A stretch of 64,000 bases of DNA, from contig NC_059550.1 in the NCBI RefSeq assembly GCF_905220415.1, positions 4,156,501 through 4,220,500 on the forward strand, read 5' to 3'. The stretch is from Colias croceus. Taxonomy: Eukaryota > Arthropoda > Insecta > Lepidoptera > Pieridae. The position numbers and the translations under genes are program-made. Below are positions 45,799 through 57,000 of the stretch, piece by piece. Positions within the stretch are counted from its first letter, which is position 1. Each line of letters begins with the position of its first letter. The notes beneath the pieces are model-generated. The model searched no databases. It saw nothing but the letters and a program-made list of their open reading frames with translations, and was not told the DNA's origin.

Positions 45799-48789
45799 CT
45801 ATCCATTATTAATTATGAGCTGCTCTATTTCATCATAGTCATAATTGTCAAGCCATTTAATGACCGCTTTTTTAAATAAACTGTTATTTAAATTCCTAAC
45901 TTTCTGGGTCCTACTTATAATATTGTAAAACTTAGGGGCAGCAAAATGAAAAAATCTTTTAGCAAACCTACTATTAGTACGCGGCATAGGGAATCGGTCT
46001 CTTCTTTTATTAACACTCAGTGAGGCTGGAACTGTCTGTGTATGGTATCGTCGTAGGATTTCCTTTAAATATATTTTCCGTACGCTTAATAAGTTTGAAT
46101 CCTTAAATAGCTTTGTAGTGGGATATCTGAATGGTAATTTTAGTGCTACTTTAATAATTGCCCTCTGAACTCGTTCGACATGAATAAGGTGGGACTTAGC
46201 CATGCCTCCCCATGCACATATGCAATAGTTTAAGAGGCTTTCTATTAGTGCCTTGTATGTTAGTAAAACGGTATTTTTATTTACTACTGCTCTTAGATTT
46301 TTAAATATATAGATCATCCTTCGTAATCGCGTTACTAGATAAGAGGCCTGAACATCCCATTTTAAGTGACTGTCTACCTGTATACCTAAGTATTTGGTGT
46401 GCTCGACTCGAAGTAGTTTCTCGCAATTGCAAGTGGTCTGCAATCTGGGAATCCTATTGCATGGGAAGGTATGAATTTTTATTTCAAAATCAGGTGAAGG
46501 AGAGAGAGTTTTACTCTTAGAAAAGCAGATATAAGTAGTTTTTTTAGTATTTAAAGATAGTAAATTATCCTCAAGCCATGTTGTCACGGAAGCGAGCCCT
46601 CTCTCCACAATCTGTCTGAGCTTGAGCCAATCTTTATCATAGAACAAGATAACAGTATCATCCGCGAAAGTAACAATATCTGCGTTATTTATTTTTAACT
46701 CACATAAGGGATTGATATAAATTAAAAACAGGATAGGAGCTATAGTACTGCCTTGCGGAGTACCATAAGAACATGTAGAATGATTACTCATCGATCCCTC
46801 TACTTTGACACATTGGACTCTATCACTTAGATAATCCTGAAACCACTTTAAGACATTGCCACGCACTCCTATGTTCTGGAGTTTACACAAAAGAATAGGT
46901 ATGCTCACTGTATCGAATGCCTTTTGAAGGTCAAGGAAAATACCTAAACATTTATTGCCTCGGTCCAGGTTATGTGTGATACAGTGAGTGAGTTTGAGGA
47001 TAGCGTCTTGGGTCGAGAGTTTACTACGAAATCCAAACTGATTTTTAGAAATAATGTTATTGGCATCTAGAAATTTTATCAATCGGGTTGAAACCACTTT
47101 TTCTAGTATCTTAGAGATACTAGATAAAAGGGAAATTGGCCGGTAATTACATGGTAGGGTCTTTTCTCCTGATTTATATATCGGAACAACAACTGCTTTC
47201 TTTAAAATTTTGGGGAATTGGCCCGTGCTTATGCTTAAGTTACAAAGGTAGCTAATAGGTTCAGAAAGAATATCAACATGGTTATATAACACAGATGAGC
47301 TTATACCGTCTAGGCCTGCCGAAGCACTTTTCTTCATTGAGATAATTATATTAGCAATTTCTTTAGCGTCAGTGGGAATTAAAGCCATGGAATTAATCGG
47401 TCCATTAAAATGTGTAGCTTTAGTAGAGAGATCCGCGACAGTTTTATTGATTGTAGTTAAGATATTGTTAGCCAAATTTGATCCCACATTCGTGAAATAT
47501 TCATTAACGGAGTCTAATGATTCTGTGTGCGTATTTTTTAAATTCAACAGGTCAATAGCTGAATTGTTACATCGTTTTAGATTACATAATTCTTTGATAG
47601 TTTCCCATGTACCTTTGATATTTTTTGCGTTAAGTTTAAATTTATTTTGGAAGTAGAGTTCTTTCTGTGATTTAATAATGTTATTGCATGTATTTCTGTA
47701 CTTTGTATAGCGGTTTCTAAGTACTATATCGTTCGGTGTCTTGTTAGATTTTTTGTGTAGTACGTCCCTTTTCCGAATTGATCTAAGAATTCCCGAGGTT
47801 ATCCATGGTTTTAGTATCTGCTTTCGTTTAGGGATATTCTTAACTGTAGAACTAGTATTAATTGCTTTTTGTAAGCAACTAATTAATATGGATGCAGCAA
47901 CATCAGGATCAGTTAGTTCAAAAAAGTTAGAATGCAACCAGGTCTTTTGGTTAAGGGCTTCCTTAAGCAGGCGTATATTTATTTTTGAAGAAGGAATGAC
48001 ATGATTATTATATGATTCGAGATCTTGAACGTAAAGCAATATAGGTTTATGGTCGGATATTTCAGGAAGAATGACGGTACGGCATGTTTTTGTGGACTTT
48101 ATCATAAAATGATCCAAACAGGCTAGCAGCCGTGTAGGACGATTAATGCCTACTTTGAGTCCGTGTGCAGCTATTATATTTAAATATTCGTTAACGTGTG
48201 GCGTGATACTATTCTGGATAATATCAAGATTTATGTCACCCGTAAGAATAATATTTTTTGTTTTTGTTTGCTCCAGTATACATACGAGAGAATTAAGAAA
48301 GTTAGATGGATTAACGAAGCTAGGAGGTCTATAACAACAAATAATACTATATGAGTTTTTAATATATAAAATCAGACAGTTTCCATCCTGGAAAAGAGGT
48401 TCAGTGTAAGTACATCCTAGGTTTTCCTTTACATATGCAACAATGCCGTCATTTTGATTGAATGATTTTTTTGTATGAAACATATTATATGATTGAAGCA
48501 GCGGGGGAGAACTGTTAGCATCTGTCCAGGTTTCGGTTAGGACAATGATATCAATTGTCATGTTCATAGTTGATAGACTTGATACAAGATAGTCAAAGTT
48601 GCAGTTAATAGTCCTGATATTAGCGCATAGTACCGAAATTCCTTGCGTAGCATGATATTCAATTAGATAGGGACATTCAGAGTATGTATTTGCATTTTGA
48701 CACGTGATATTAAGGCTTTCGGTTATATCAGATTCTAAATTATCACTTAAAGTATTGAATTTTGTTGTAGAGTTTAAACAATTGTGCTG
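45799..48789 (-). CDS. LINE ORF2: endonuclease plus reverse transcriptase
   Basis: From the first Met (48567) the protein is 922 residues. The frame stays open 74 codons further 5', to a stop at 48790-48792, and that part reads GISVLCANIRTINCNFDYL, the usual start of an apurinic-type endonuclease domain, but it has no Met. Motifs from the Met: TETW (about residue 13), SDHKP near the end of the nuclease, YRPIS, LDLQKAFDTV, GTPQGS and the catalytic FADDT of the reverse transcriptase, then a C-terminal WGG...RVQRAIIK region seen in Jockey/CR1-like elements. It copies the element's RNA into nicked target DNA. No internal stops or shifts. Confidence 0.88.
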   Translation of the reverse strand, partial: QHNCLNSTTKFNTLSDNLESDITESLNITCQNANTYSECPYLIEYHATQGISVLCANIRTINCNFDYLVSSLSTMNMTIDIIVLTETWTDANSSPPLLQSYNMFHTKKSFNQNDGIVAYVKENLGCTYTEPLFQDGNCLILYIKNSYSIICCYRPPSFVNPSNFLNSLVCILEQTKTKNIILTGDINLDIIQNSITPHVNEYLNIIAAHGLKVGINRPTRLLACLDHFMIKSTKTCRTVILPEISDHKPILLYVQDLESYNNHVIPSSKINIRLLKEALNQKTWLHSNFFELTDPDVAASILISCLQKAINTSSTVKNIPKRKQILKPWITSGILRSIRKRDVLHKKSNKTPNDIVLRNRYTKYRNTCNNIIKSQKELYFQNKFKLNAKNIKGTWETIKELCNLKRCNNSAIDLLNLKNTHTESLDSVNEYFTNVGSNLANNILTTINKTVADLSTKATHFNGPINSMALIPTDAKEIANIIISMKKSASAGLDGISSSVLYNHVDILSEPISYLCNLSISTGQFPKILKKAVVVPIYKSGEKTLPCNYRPISLLSSISKILEKVVSTRLIKFLDANNIISKNQFGFRSKLSTQDAILKLTHCITHNLDRGNKCLGIFLDLQKAFDTVSIPILLCKLQNIGVRGNVLKWFQDYLSDRVQCVKVEGSMSNHSTCSYGTPQGSTIAPILFLIYINPLCELKINNADIVTFADDTVILFYDKDWLKLRQIVERGLASVTTWLEDNLLSLNTKKTTYICFSKSKTLSPSPDFEIKIHTFPCNRIPRLQTTCNCEKLLRVEHTKYLGIQVDSHLKWDVQASYLVTRLRRMIYIFKNLRAVVNKNTVLLTYKALIESLLNYCICAWGGMAKSHLIHVERVQRAIIKVALKLPFRYPTTKLFKDSNLLSVRKIYLKEILRRYHTQTVPASLSVNKRRDRFPMPRTNSRFAKRFFHFAAPKFYNIISRTQKVRNLNNSLFKKAVIKWLDNYDYDEIEQLIINNG

Positions 48790-49237
48790 TTAGGAGAAAT
48801 ATATAAGCAATTTCAATTATAAAATTCAACCGCCTTACAATAAATAAGAGTTGTGACTTAATAATTTTAACTAAGTTTAGGAACCGCAAAATTAAATGAT
48901 CGAGTTTTAAAAATATTATTGGATAGATTATTAATTGTAACATTCCGTAATACAATATTATTTTGTTAGAAAATTTTAGCGAAATAAGCGATCGTTGAAA
49001 ATTTTGTAAAACAAAACGTGCAATATTAATCATTATTTGTGTGTGTGGAATATGTGTTATGTTGTTTTGAGTGTTTTTTAAATCACAAAGTAAAAGAATG
49101 TACTTTAAATTGAGCGTGTAAAGTTTGTAATTCTTGTAAACTGTTATGTAAATTGTTGAGTAAATTACAATTATTTTTATATGTTTTTTATAAGAAAAAT
49201 AGAAAAAAATTATAACTAATTTTAGCTTAACATCTAG
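48790..49237 (-). other. AT-rich spacer between LINE ORF1 and ORF2
   Basis: About 450 bp. A 96-codon frame at 48743-49033 (first Met at 49033) overlaps the 5' end of the ORF2 frame. It is hydrophobic and rich in I/L/F/K with no recognisable domain, as expected from AT-rich chance sequence. Confidence 0.5.
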
Positions 49238-50155
49238 TCACTTCTTAAGTTTTAATTGGTTCAATTGGTCTTCGTTTTTTACCAAAATATAAGATGCGCC
49301 TTCCTTCTTCCGGAGAAAAACTCTATCGTTACTCATCCAACAGAAATGATATTGCTCTGACTTTGCAAATTCCCTTGCTAGGAAAAACAATCGTCTATCT
49401 TTTGGGGTGAGATATTCGGAGGCGAACAATGGTTTCGATTGACCGTTAATACCTAAATTACAGCTATTTAACTTTTGCGATGGGTTAATTTTATTAAATT
49501 TCTTGATAGCGTCTATTACCGTATTTCTGGATAATGTATTTGTAAATTCGATGATCAAGGTTGAGTCAGCAGAGTCTCTCTTGCTCGGCAGACGAAAAGC
49601 ATCACGTACATTCTTCTGTTCGTTTTCTAATCCAAGATGACACAATAAATTGGATGCAATCGAGAACAGGTCCTTTTTCTTTTCGTTTATCTGTTTGGGG
49701 AGTTTTCGTATTTCTATACTTGTCTTACGTGAAATTCTCTGCAGTAAGTCGATATTTTCCTCTATTATACCTATTTTGAGGTTGACACTATTAAATTCAG
49801 ACTTTATAGATTCAATTTTAGATGTGAGTTCATTTATTTGTTCGTTTGTAAAATTCAATGAATTTTCTATGTCCTTATTTGTGTGCTGGACATTAGTAAT
49901 TTTAGTGTCCATTAGTGAAATACGCTTTTCAATGGACTCTAAACGACTATTCTGCCTTTCGGACAAATCGGAGAATAATTTCGTGAGCATATCTCGCATA
50001 TCAGTTTTAAAATTTATCATTTCATCGGACTTGTCGCCCGACAATCTACGCCTTTTTTCGCTCCTTAAGGTAATATTATTTTCATCATCGCCTGCCGTAG
50101 TGCATAGTTGTGAGTCAGATAATGTTCTATAACTTGTCGGTGGTGATCGATGCAT
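49238..50155 (-). CDS. LINE ORF1: coiled-coil protein with FP25K-like C-terminus
   Basis: The first ATG in frame is at 50155 (MHRSPPTSYR). An upstream in-frame TTG at 50191 would extend it by 12 residues but is less likely. The product is 305 residues: a basic patch EKRRRLSGDK near residue 35, then a long heptad-rich region (RLESIEKRISLMDTKI ... INELTSKIESIKSEF), then a C-terminal half ending ASEYLTPKDRRLFFLAREFA ... CWMSNDRVFLRKKEGA. This resembles the domain shared with baculovirus FP25K proteins and found in many insect LINE ORF1s. Likely role: RNA binding and trimer assembly in the retrotransposon particle. Confidence 0.8.
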   Translation of the reverse strand: MHRSPPTSYRTLSDSQLCTTAGDDENNITLRSEKRRRLSGDKSDEMINFKTDMRDMLTKLFSDLSERQNSRLESIEKRISLMDTKITNVQHTNKDIENSLNFTNEQINELTSKIESIKSEFNSVNLKIGIIEENIDLLQRISRKTSIEIRKLPKQINEKKKDLFSIASNLLCHLGLENEQKNVRDAFRLPSKRDSADSTLIIEFTNTLSRNTVIDAIKKFNKINPSQKLNSCNLGINGQSKPLFASEYLTPKDRRLFFLAREFAKSEQYHFCWMSNDRVFLRKKEGASYILVKNEDQLNQLKLKK

Positions 50156-50440
50156 TTTTGAGTTGAGGGTAGATAAAAAACTTCTAGACAATAGAATGGC
50201 GGGCTTTACTCATGCGCCTTCGATAGATCGATCGTAAGTAAGCGGTGAATGAAGTCCGATGATGACTCAGTGCAAGGTGCGTAGCAAGCGCAGCAGGAGT
50301 GAAAAGGATAGCGTATATAAAGTTGTACTCACAGTTGCGATTTGCGATCTTATCTTGTGTACCAGGAGACTATGAGCCGCAAAGAGCTCGGTTTACGAAC
50401 GTAGCTGCACGTTTGAATCTCTTTCGCTTGCTGTTGTCCT
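50156..50440 (-). promoter_or_regulatory. Probable LINE 5' UTR with internal promoter
   Basis: GC is higher than in the flanks up to about 50440, where AT-rich host-like sequence resumes. One short upstream frame, beginning ATGAGTAAAGCCCGC and ending TAG, lies just 5' of ORF1. The 5' limit is an estimate from base composition. Confidence 0.4.
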
Positions 50441-53400
50441 ATTATTATCGGTGTAATTTTTTAAGTTTATGCATTTAAATTAAACAAATAATAAGCAACA
50501 AAATACACGACTGTTGTGAATCGATCCAAGAGGGGAAGGTAAATACCTAATATAAAACTAAGTGCGTAGTAAAATATAATATTATTATAGTTATCAACAC
50601 GTACGGCGTACCTAATCTAAAGGGCTAACTTCTATTCGAATACATTTAGCATTGTTATTTCTTATATGTTTAGAATTAGAGAATATAACTATTTTAATTG
50701 ACCAATTATGAAAATTTGCTACAAACGTGTCCTTCATATACTAACTACAGCCCAAAGTTCCTAATTATTTCATTTCACCATAACGTTAATGATGTGTAGG
50801 TATGTTGAATACTAACACTAATGCTAACAAACTTGTATGGAAACTATGGCTATTGTTTCGCAAAGTTTTCCGCCTCCGATGAGACAACATATAAAGATAA
50901 CAACATATGGAGGGGACAACGCAACAGTATCCCCTAATCACTAAAGTTAGTTGACAAACGTCGCATAAAACTAATAGATAAAAACAGATTGATCTTCGTC
51001 TCGATATATTTTAGCTGAAAAGTTATGGTGTAATTTTCTGTTTACGTTCACAGTGCAGCATCCTCAATTTCAATGAAAATTTTACCGTTCTTGGGATTAT
51101 CGACTTAATAGGGGATCATTGTACCTTTTATATATACGTATAAGTTCAGGGATCCAACTCTTCAAACTATTGCCGGAAGCCACTTGAATGCAGTCACATC
51201 AAAATTTTTATCATTGAAGAAAAGTTTCATAAGCGAATATTAGCACTAATGTGATTTAAAATTACTCTAATTTAATTACCGGACTGTGTAATATTTAAAA
51301 TGAGATCCAAATCGGTAGCAAAATGTTCCACACAAATTTTATCTACAAAGTCGTGTACGAGGAACTGTAATGTATCTAAATTCTAAATGCAATAATTACA
51401 GCAGTTAGTTGCAACGCTTGCAAATGGGATTGGAATTTTGTACTATTTCTACATAAATTAAGTTATCTAGAGAAAGTTAACGCCTTATCACAGCAAATTC
51501 ATTGCAACGGTTTAAGAGGAAATGCGAATTGTTTAAATGTCAGATGAAATATTCTTAAGATTAGTCTTAAATACAAGTATTTATTATTCACATGGATGAT
51601 AATGATGATTTTTACGAATAAGTAGAAGCAATAAAATTCCAGTAAAAGTAAAAGGAGCAAATTTGCATCGAATGTAAATTTAACAGGACCAGAATTTTCC
51701 TCGTCATTTAATGTAGTAAAAACACACAATACATCAAAACGAGGCAATAATGAAGCAAACAAATTCGCAGCGTCTGTACCACAGGTCTGTACCTATTAAG
51801 AAAGTCGGCATTGCTCTTATATTAACTGTAATAATAGCAACATTAGGCTGGTTGTGTGAGGACCTCGCTAATGGTGGGATGCACTCTCTCGTCGGCCAGG
51901 CAGCTGCGTCTCCGTTCAGGTACTTATGGTGTAAATATACCTAAATAACACCCCTTAGTTGGGGATATTCATTCTGGTGATGAAGTACCTTTTAAGGTTA
52001 TTGAAAATTTATAATAATAAGCGGGAATTACTTGAACGCAGATTTTTCTTTTTTACTGATAATAATTTATTGAATGTTTGGGCAAGTCTGTAAATAAATG
52101 TGTATCTCTTTATGTCTATATACTGTAAATTTGCCAAGAAATAGTGCTTAAGTTACCTAATGTTTTTCAAATTGTTTTAATTTTTTTACGTTGCCAACGA
52201 ATTTCAGTATTAAGGAATATATGGACGATAAAAACCCATGGAGGGTTGTCGCGTAAAAACCACAGGACAGTTCTTTGGTATAGGTATTATGATTATAATG
52301 TACATATTATGTATTTTTTAAAATTAAATTGTAAAACTGACATGATTAAAAAGAGCAACTATGGAGTTTCTTGCCGATTCTTCTCCGTAGATACTGCTTT
52401 CCGAATCGGTGGTAAATGTTAAAAAAATATGAAATAACGTTTCAAAAGTGTTTCTAAAAGAAGTCTAATTGAATAAATAAATGTTTGAGTTTGAATGAAA
52501 GTAAGAAGTTAAGTATAGGTATTAAATAAGTATATTTGCATGACTTGTGGGAAAGCAAATCAATTCTATCTTTAATAATATCATTTAAACTTCAAAGCGT
52601 TATTACACAGTATCCACATCCAATCAAACCTACAAGCTAAACCACAACTCCATCAATGTCATGCGCAGCTCAACTTTCCCAAACTATCAACTGACTTGCA
52701 CCAATAATTACAAGTAATTCAATAACAATATTGTCTGAATTGTAGTAAAGTTTAACGAATAACTCAATTACCTTGCGGTGTTCTTCCCTAACTCTATTAC
52801 TTGACCGGATCTCGAACTGTTTCACGGAAATTGGTTCTATGGAAGCAGAGTTATCATATAACTTCGTCACGCATGTAAAGTGCAACCGAAAGCCACGCTG
52901 AAACTAAATTTAGCAAGTAACGTCCCTTGTTTGCTGGAAGTTAGGGAAGTTGGGAACACTTAATATGCATTAAAAGATGATAATATGATTAGAACAGTGG
53001 AATAGACTTACGCCTTGCTGAAAGTGAAGGCAATGTTCTGTGAATTTTGCTATTTCAATACTGTAAGGATTGGATATTCAGGTTCACACGGTGCTATTTT
53101 TAATGTTATTGTGATTATTGTGTATTAATTTCTTTTACTTATCTTCAAATCATATACAAACATAATCACAAATGAAGAATCACATTAAAACGTTTTTGGG
53201 TCTACAGATATCTTCCTTATTAGGTAAGCTGTGTAAGATAAATCAAATAAATAATGTTTGTATAGAAAAACATCTTACCATTAAGAACATTCGTGTATCT
53301 AATTCGCAAATGAAATGGTTATAACAAAATTATATTTCGAGGAGCAATATTTAATTTTATGGAGTGGAAAAAGGAGGGTTGGGATAGGACAATGGCATGA

Positions 53401-53892
53401 TTTGTTACGGAGACAGATATCATCTAACGAGAAAATTTCCCATCTATGAAAATTGCTAAGAATATAACAATTTTTTCCGAGGGCACCTTCGTTTCATTCT
53501 TTGTAACAGAGTTTTTATTAACCTTATTTATGGCTTTCTTTCTTGAAAAGATTATCAGATTTGAATAAGGTTTTTTTATTTGTTAGTCTGCATTTGTATA
53601 TTTGTGTTGAACGAGTGTTTTTGTGGATTTAAAACGATATGAATTGTGTGAAAATAATTGAAAATTGGTCTGTATATTTTTCTCGATAGTTGTATCGCAT
53701 TCTTATAAGAATAAAAACCAGGCGATATTATTTCACATCTGGACGAAATTAGGCAAATGTGTGTTGTAGTTAGATATAATAATTTAAAACAGCACTTTTA
53801 TCTAGTAACCGCAAGATGAAGTAATGATATTATGTAGTAAATAATTATTATCTCAATTTTAAAGAGTGATAAGTAATTTTAATTTTAAAACG
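50441..53892. other. AT-rich non-coding DNA
   Basis: No gene could be supported. A 64-codon frame at 51750-51944 has a basic N-terminus and a hydrophobic stretch VGIALILTVIIATLGWL and meets a GT (51920), so a first exon cannot be excluded, but nothing downstream joins it. Confidence 0.45.
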
Positions 53893-54070
53893 AGCTCGTC
53901 CTAGCTCCGCCCCGCAGTCTGGGCCGGTCAGTACCCGGAATAAAATTTAAATAAAATATAGCCTATGCTGCTCGGAAATAATATACTTTTCTGCTGATAT
54001 TTAAAATCGGTCCTCCGTCCTGGAGTTTTGCGTTTATTTGTTACAAACAAAAAAAAAAACACAAAGAACC
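53893..54070. mobile_element. Diverged dispersed repeat (Helitron-like or LINE-derived)
   Basis: Contains the blocks 'tagcctatgctgctcggaaa' and 'gttacaaacaaaaaaaaaaa' that I recognise from common lepidopteran dispersed repeats, preceded by a GC-rich CTAGCTCCGCCCCGC. The ends are degraded, so the class is not certain. Confidence 0.45.
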
Positions 54071-57000
54071 CTCTCTAAGTTCTAAGCTCTATATAATGGG
54101 CTGCAGATAATACAATAGATATTTTTAACGCCTCTATGTACAACTTTTATAAGTCATGCTCTAGGTACCTGGAGCTTGAGTAGATTATTATTGATAAGTG
54201 TAATTCAAAATGTTGTTCAACCTTGTTCGTAACGGTGTTTAGTTGTTATTACAATGTAATAAAAAAATCTATTAAAACTACCTATAAAATATTGCAATTG
54301 AATGGTACCTTTAGAAACTAATAAGCAGCTTCCACGGCTCTTCCACGCTATAATTATACTAATAAGAAACCAAACAGACTGAAACTTAATATACCTTTTC
54401 AATACCACCCTCGATATTTTCATACGCAGCACAATTGACCAAAACAAACTTCGGACGCTGTTAATGTGGAATAACCCCTCTATAACCTATGCTCAGGGAA
54501 GAAATGTGTTTCTATGGGGCCCCAATATAGATATGGGGCCTTTCACATTTGAAACTTTATGAATTATATTATAAGCATTAGCGCTATTTGCGCTGTAAAA
54601 TAAATAATGAAAATCATAATTTATAGAATACAGGTCATATCCATTTATACTTACACTTACAATTACACTTACACTACTATTTTTATAGAATTTAATTAAG
54701 AAAAAAACATACCTACTAGATGGATGATCGGGCCCTAAACTAAAAAAAAACAAAATACATCCCTGTTTTTACCCCTCTAGGTGTGCCCTCTGTATTGTTG
54801 TCAATTAATTAATTATCTTCGGATAACGGATTTCTGGCCAAAGTTATTACCAAAACTAATGAGTTTTATTAGAGTGGTGATTGATACACGTCCACGCTAG
54901 CTCATTAACGACCTCTTGTTTAGCACACAATGTCATAATGAAACGTGTAACTTCCTATTAGCTTTAATTAAAAAATAACATGTTGACTCTATTTTGATTA
55001 TTATTTTTATATTAACTATACCTGACTAAACATCATAATTATTTTTGGTTCTCTTTTTTATTTGTTCTGTTATAATAGTCACAAAGATTAGCTACCTACT
55101 ATTTAATAATAGAAAACTGTAATTATGCCTAGAAAAATTATGAATATTTAAAATTGAAATGTTCTTTATAAAGAAGGAAAATTAAGACGAGAAAATCAGA
55201 GCAAACAACTAAACATAATTTAAACGGGGAATTAATTATTAACAAGATTTTGGTTCTTCATTAACTTGAGTACTAATATTTATTTAAAACTGAGTCTTAA
55301 TACTTTGTATAAAGGCTTATACAAAGTTGGGATGAAACTTCACCACTTAATAGTAAACATATCAAAACTTGGTTTCATAAAATTTGTACCGCGAATGTTG
55401 CAACTTCTGTAAACTTATTAAAGTATAACGAGAACTTTATAACATGAGCTTATTGAATTTATGTTTTTATTACTGCACTATTAAGGATTAAAATGTAATT
55501 TTAAACTAAACAATGTAAATTTCGTAAATTTTCTATTTACACAACATTATTATAATTCGTTATTTTATTTTTAATAGGTATTAAAAGTTTCATGAATTCA
55601 TTAAATTAGTTTATTTGTAATCAGAGGAATCAATTATTGATCAAGAGGTAAATGTTGTTTTTTCGCATGAGGCGCGATAAGTGACTGAACAAAAAAATAT
55701 CAAATCATATTAATCAAATAAGTACTTATCATATAGAATATGTTTTAATTTAGCTTACAAAAAAACATCTAAAAGAAGGATAATCGACAGTCAGATCCTC
55801 TTTCTTCTAACAAGTCTTTATAAGCCCTAAGAAACAAATAATGTATTCTTAACCGAGGGTTTTTAGGGACAACAGTATCAGTCCCTTCGCCCTTAGGGAA
55901 ACGGGTAGTCTTTGTTTATACGAGTAAACGTTTAGTCAATATGTCTTCGTATTATTTAAACTTAATGAAAATTTATTTACAATTTGGTAGATATCACCTG
56001 CTTGTTCATGTGGAAATATGTGGCCTGTTTTAGGACGTAAATAAAGAATTACGCGTACGTTATAACATTATTAACAACAACATTTCTATCGTTACAAATA
56101 TTTTAACGATTGTACAGTTTCATTTTATTTTACCTTACTTAACTTCAACTACTTCTTAAGTTATATTCGAAATGAAGTTAGCCAGCCTATGAAAAAAAAA
56201 AACAAAACACAGTGACATAATGTATGTAATACATTCGACATCCTGGAAATATCTAGTTCCTTTCTACATGAAAGATAGTTCTCATGAAAAACAAAATCGA
56301 TATAGAAACTTGTCCCACTAGTTTCCAAAGCTTACAAGCTGTAACCAAGGTGAATGACCCCGCCCCATGGGACCAGCTGATGTTATTGACAACCATGTTG
56401 TTTCTTTTATTTCCAAAGGGGATGAAGATTGCCGTACAGGTGTGTTTATACCAACGCCCTGTTTAAACAAAAACAACGGTTTCATGTCGTATTTCTGCCC
56501 TTGTATAGTGTTTGAATGAAGTTAGGTTAGATGCTAGATATATATATTTAGGGCTTTTAAAAGAAATCTTTTTGAATTAAAGTATGTACAAAAACGCTGT
56601 GTAAACAAAATCTCACATGACATTGTTTATCAACCCTTGTATTCGCGTCTAGTGTTTAAATGAAGTTGTACTAGATGCTCATAAACATCTTTTAAAATAA
56701 AATTTAATCTCTATGAATAGATCTAGTAACTAGGTATAGACAATTTGTCCTAGGAAATAGATCGGAACTAGAATACATGTATCACAGGACTTTTAAAATG
56801 TTTATGTGAAACGGAAATGTGACTGTTCCAAGCAGACTTGGCAGTGGATTATTATGGCGGAAGCAATGGCTGACTGAAGATCTTGGTGGATAGTTATAAG
56901 GAAATAAAGAAACAATCTTATGCGACTGTTTTTCTTATAATAAATAAAAAGGACACCTGCATAACTTTTCCGTAAACATAATCAATCAGTGAAACATAAA

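Larger units (their letters stand above)
45464..50440 (-). mobile_element. Full-length-looking non-LTR retrotransposon (Jockey/CR1 group)
   Basis: A - strand element with 5' UTR (about 50156-50440, right edge approximate), ORF1 (50155-49238), an AT-rich spacer, ORF2 (to 45799) and a 3' UTR (45464-45798) with a GT-rich microsatellite. Near its 3' end the - strand reads AATAAAGATATTTTTATTTT and a T-run rather than a poly(A) tail. Both frames are uninterrupted and the key endonuclease and reverse transcriptase motifs are present, so the copy is either young or still capable of movement. No target duplication was identified. Clade assignment beyond Jockey/CR1-like is not possible by eye. Confidence 0.82.

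Noticed and set aside
49650..50132. 160-codon + strand frame
   Set aside because: Antisense shadow of LINE ORF1.
51750..51944. Possible first exon with a membrane-helix-like stretch
   Set aside because: No downstream exon or conserved motif; a chance hydrophobic frame in AT-rich DNA is as likely.
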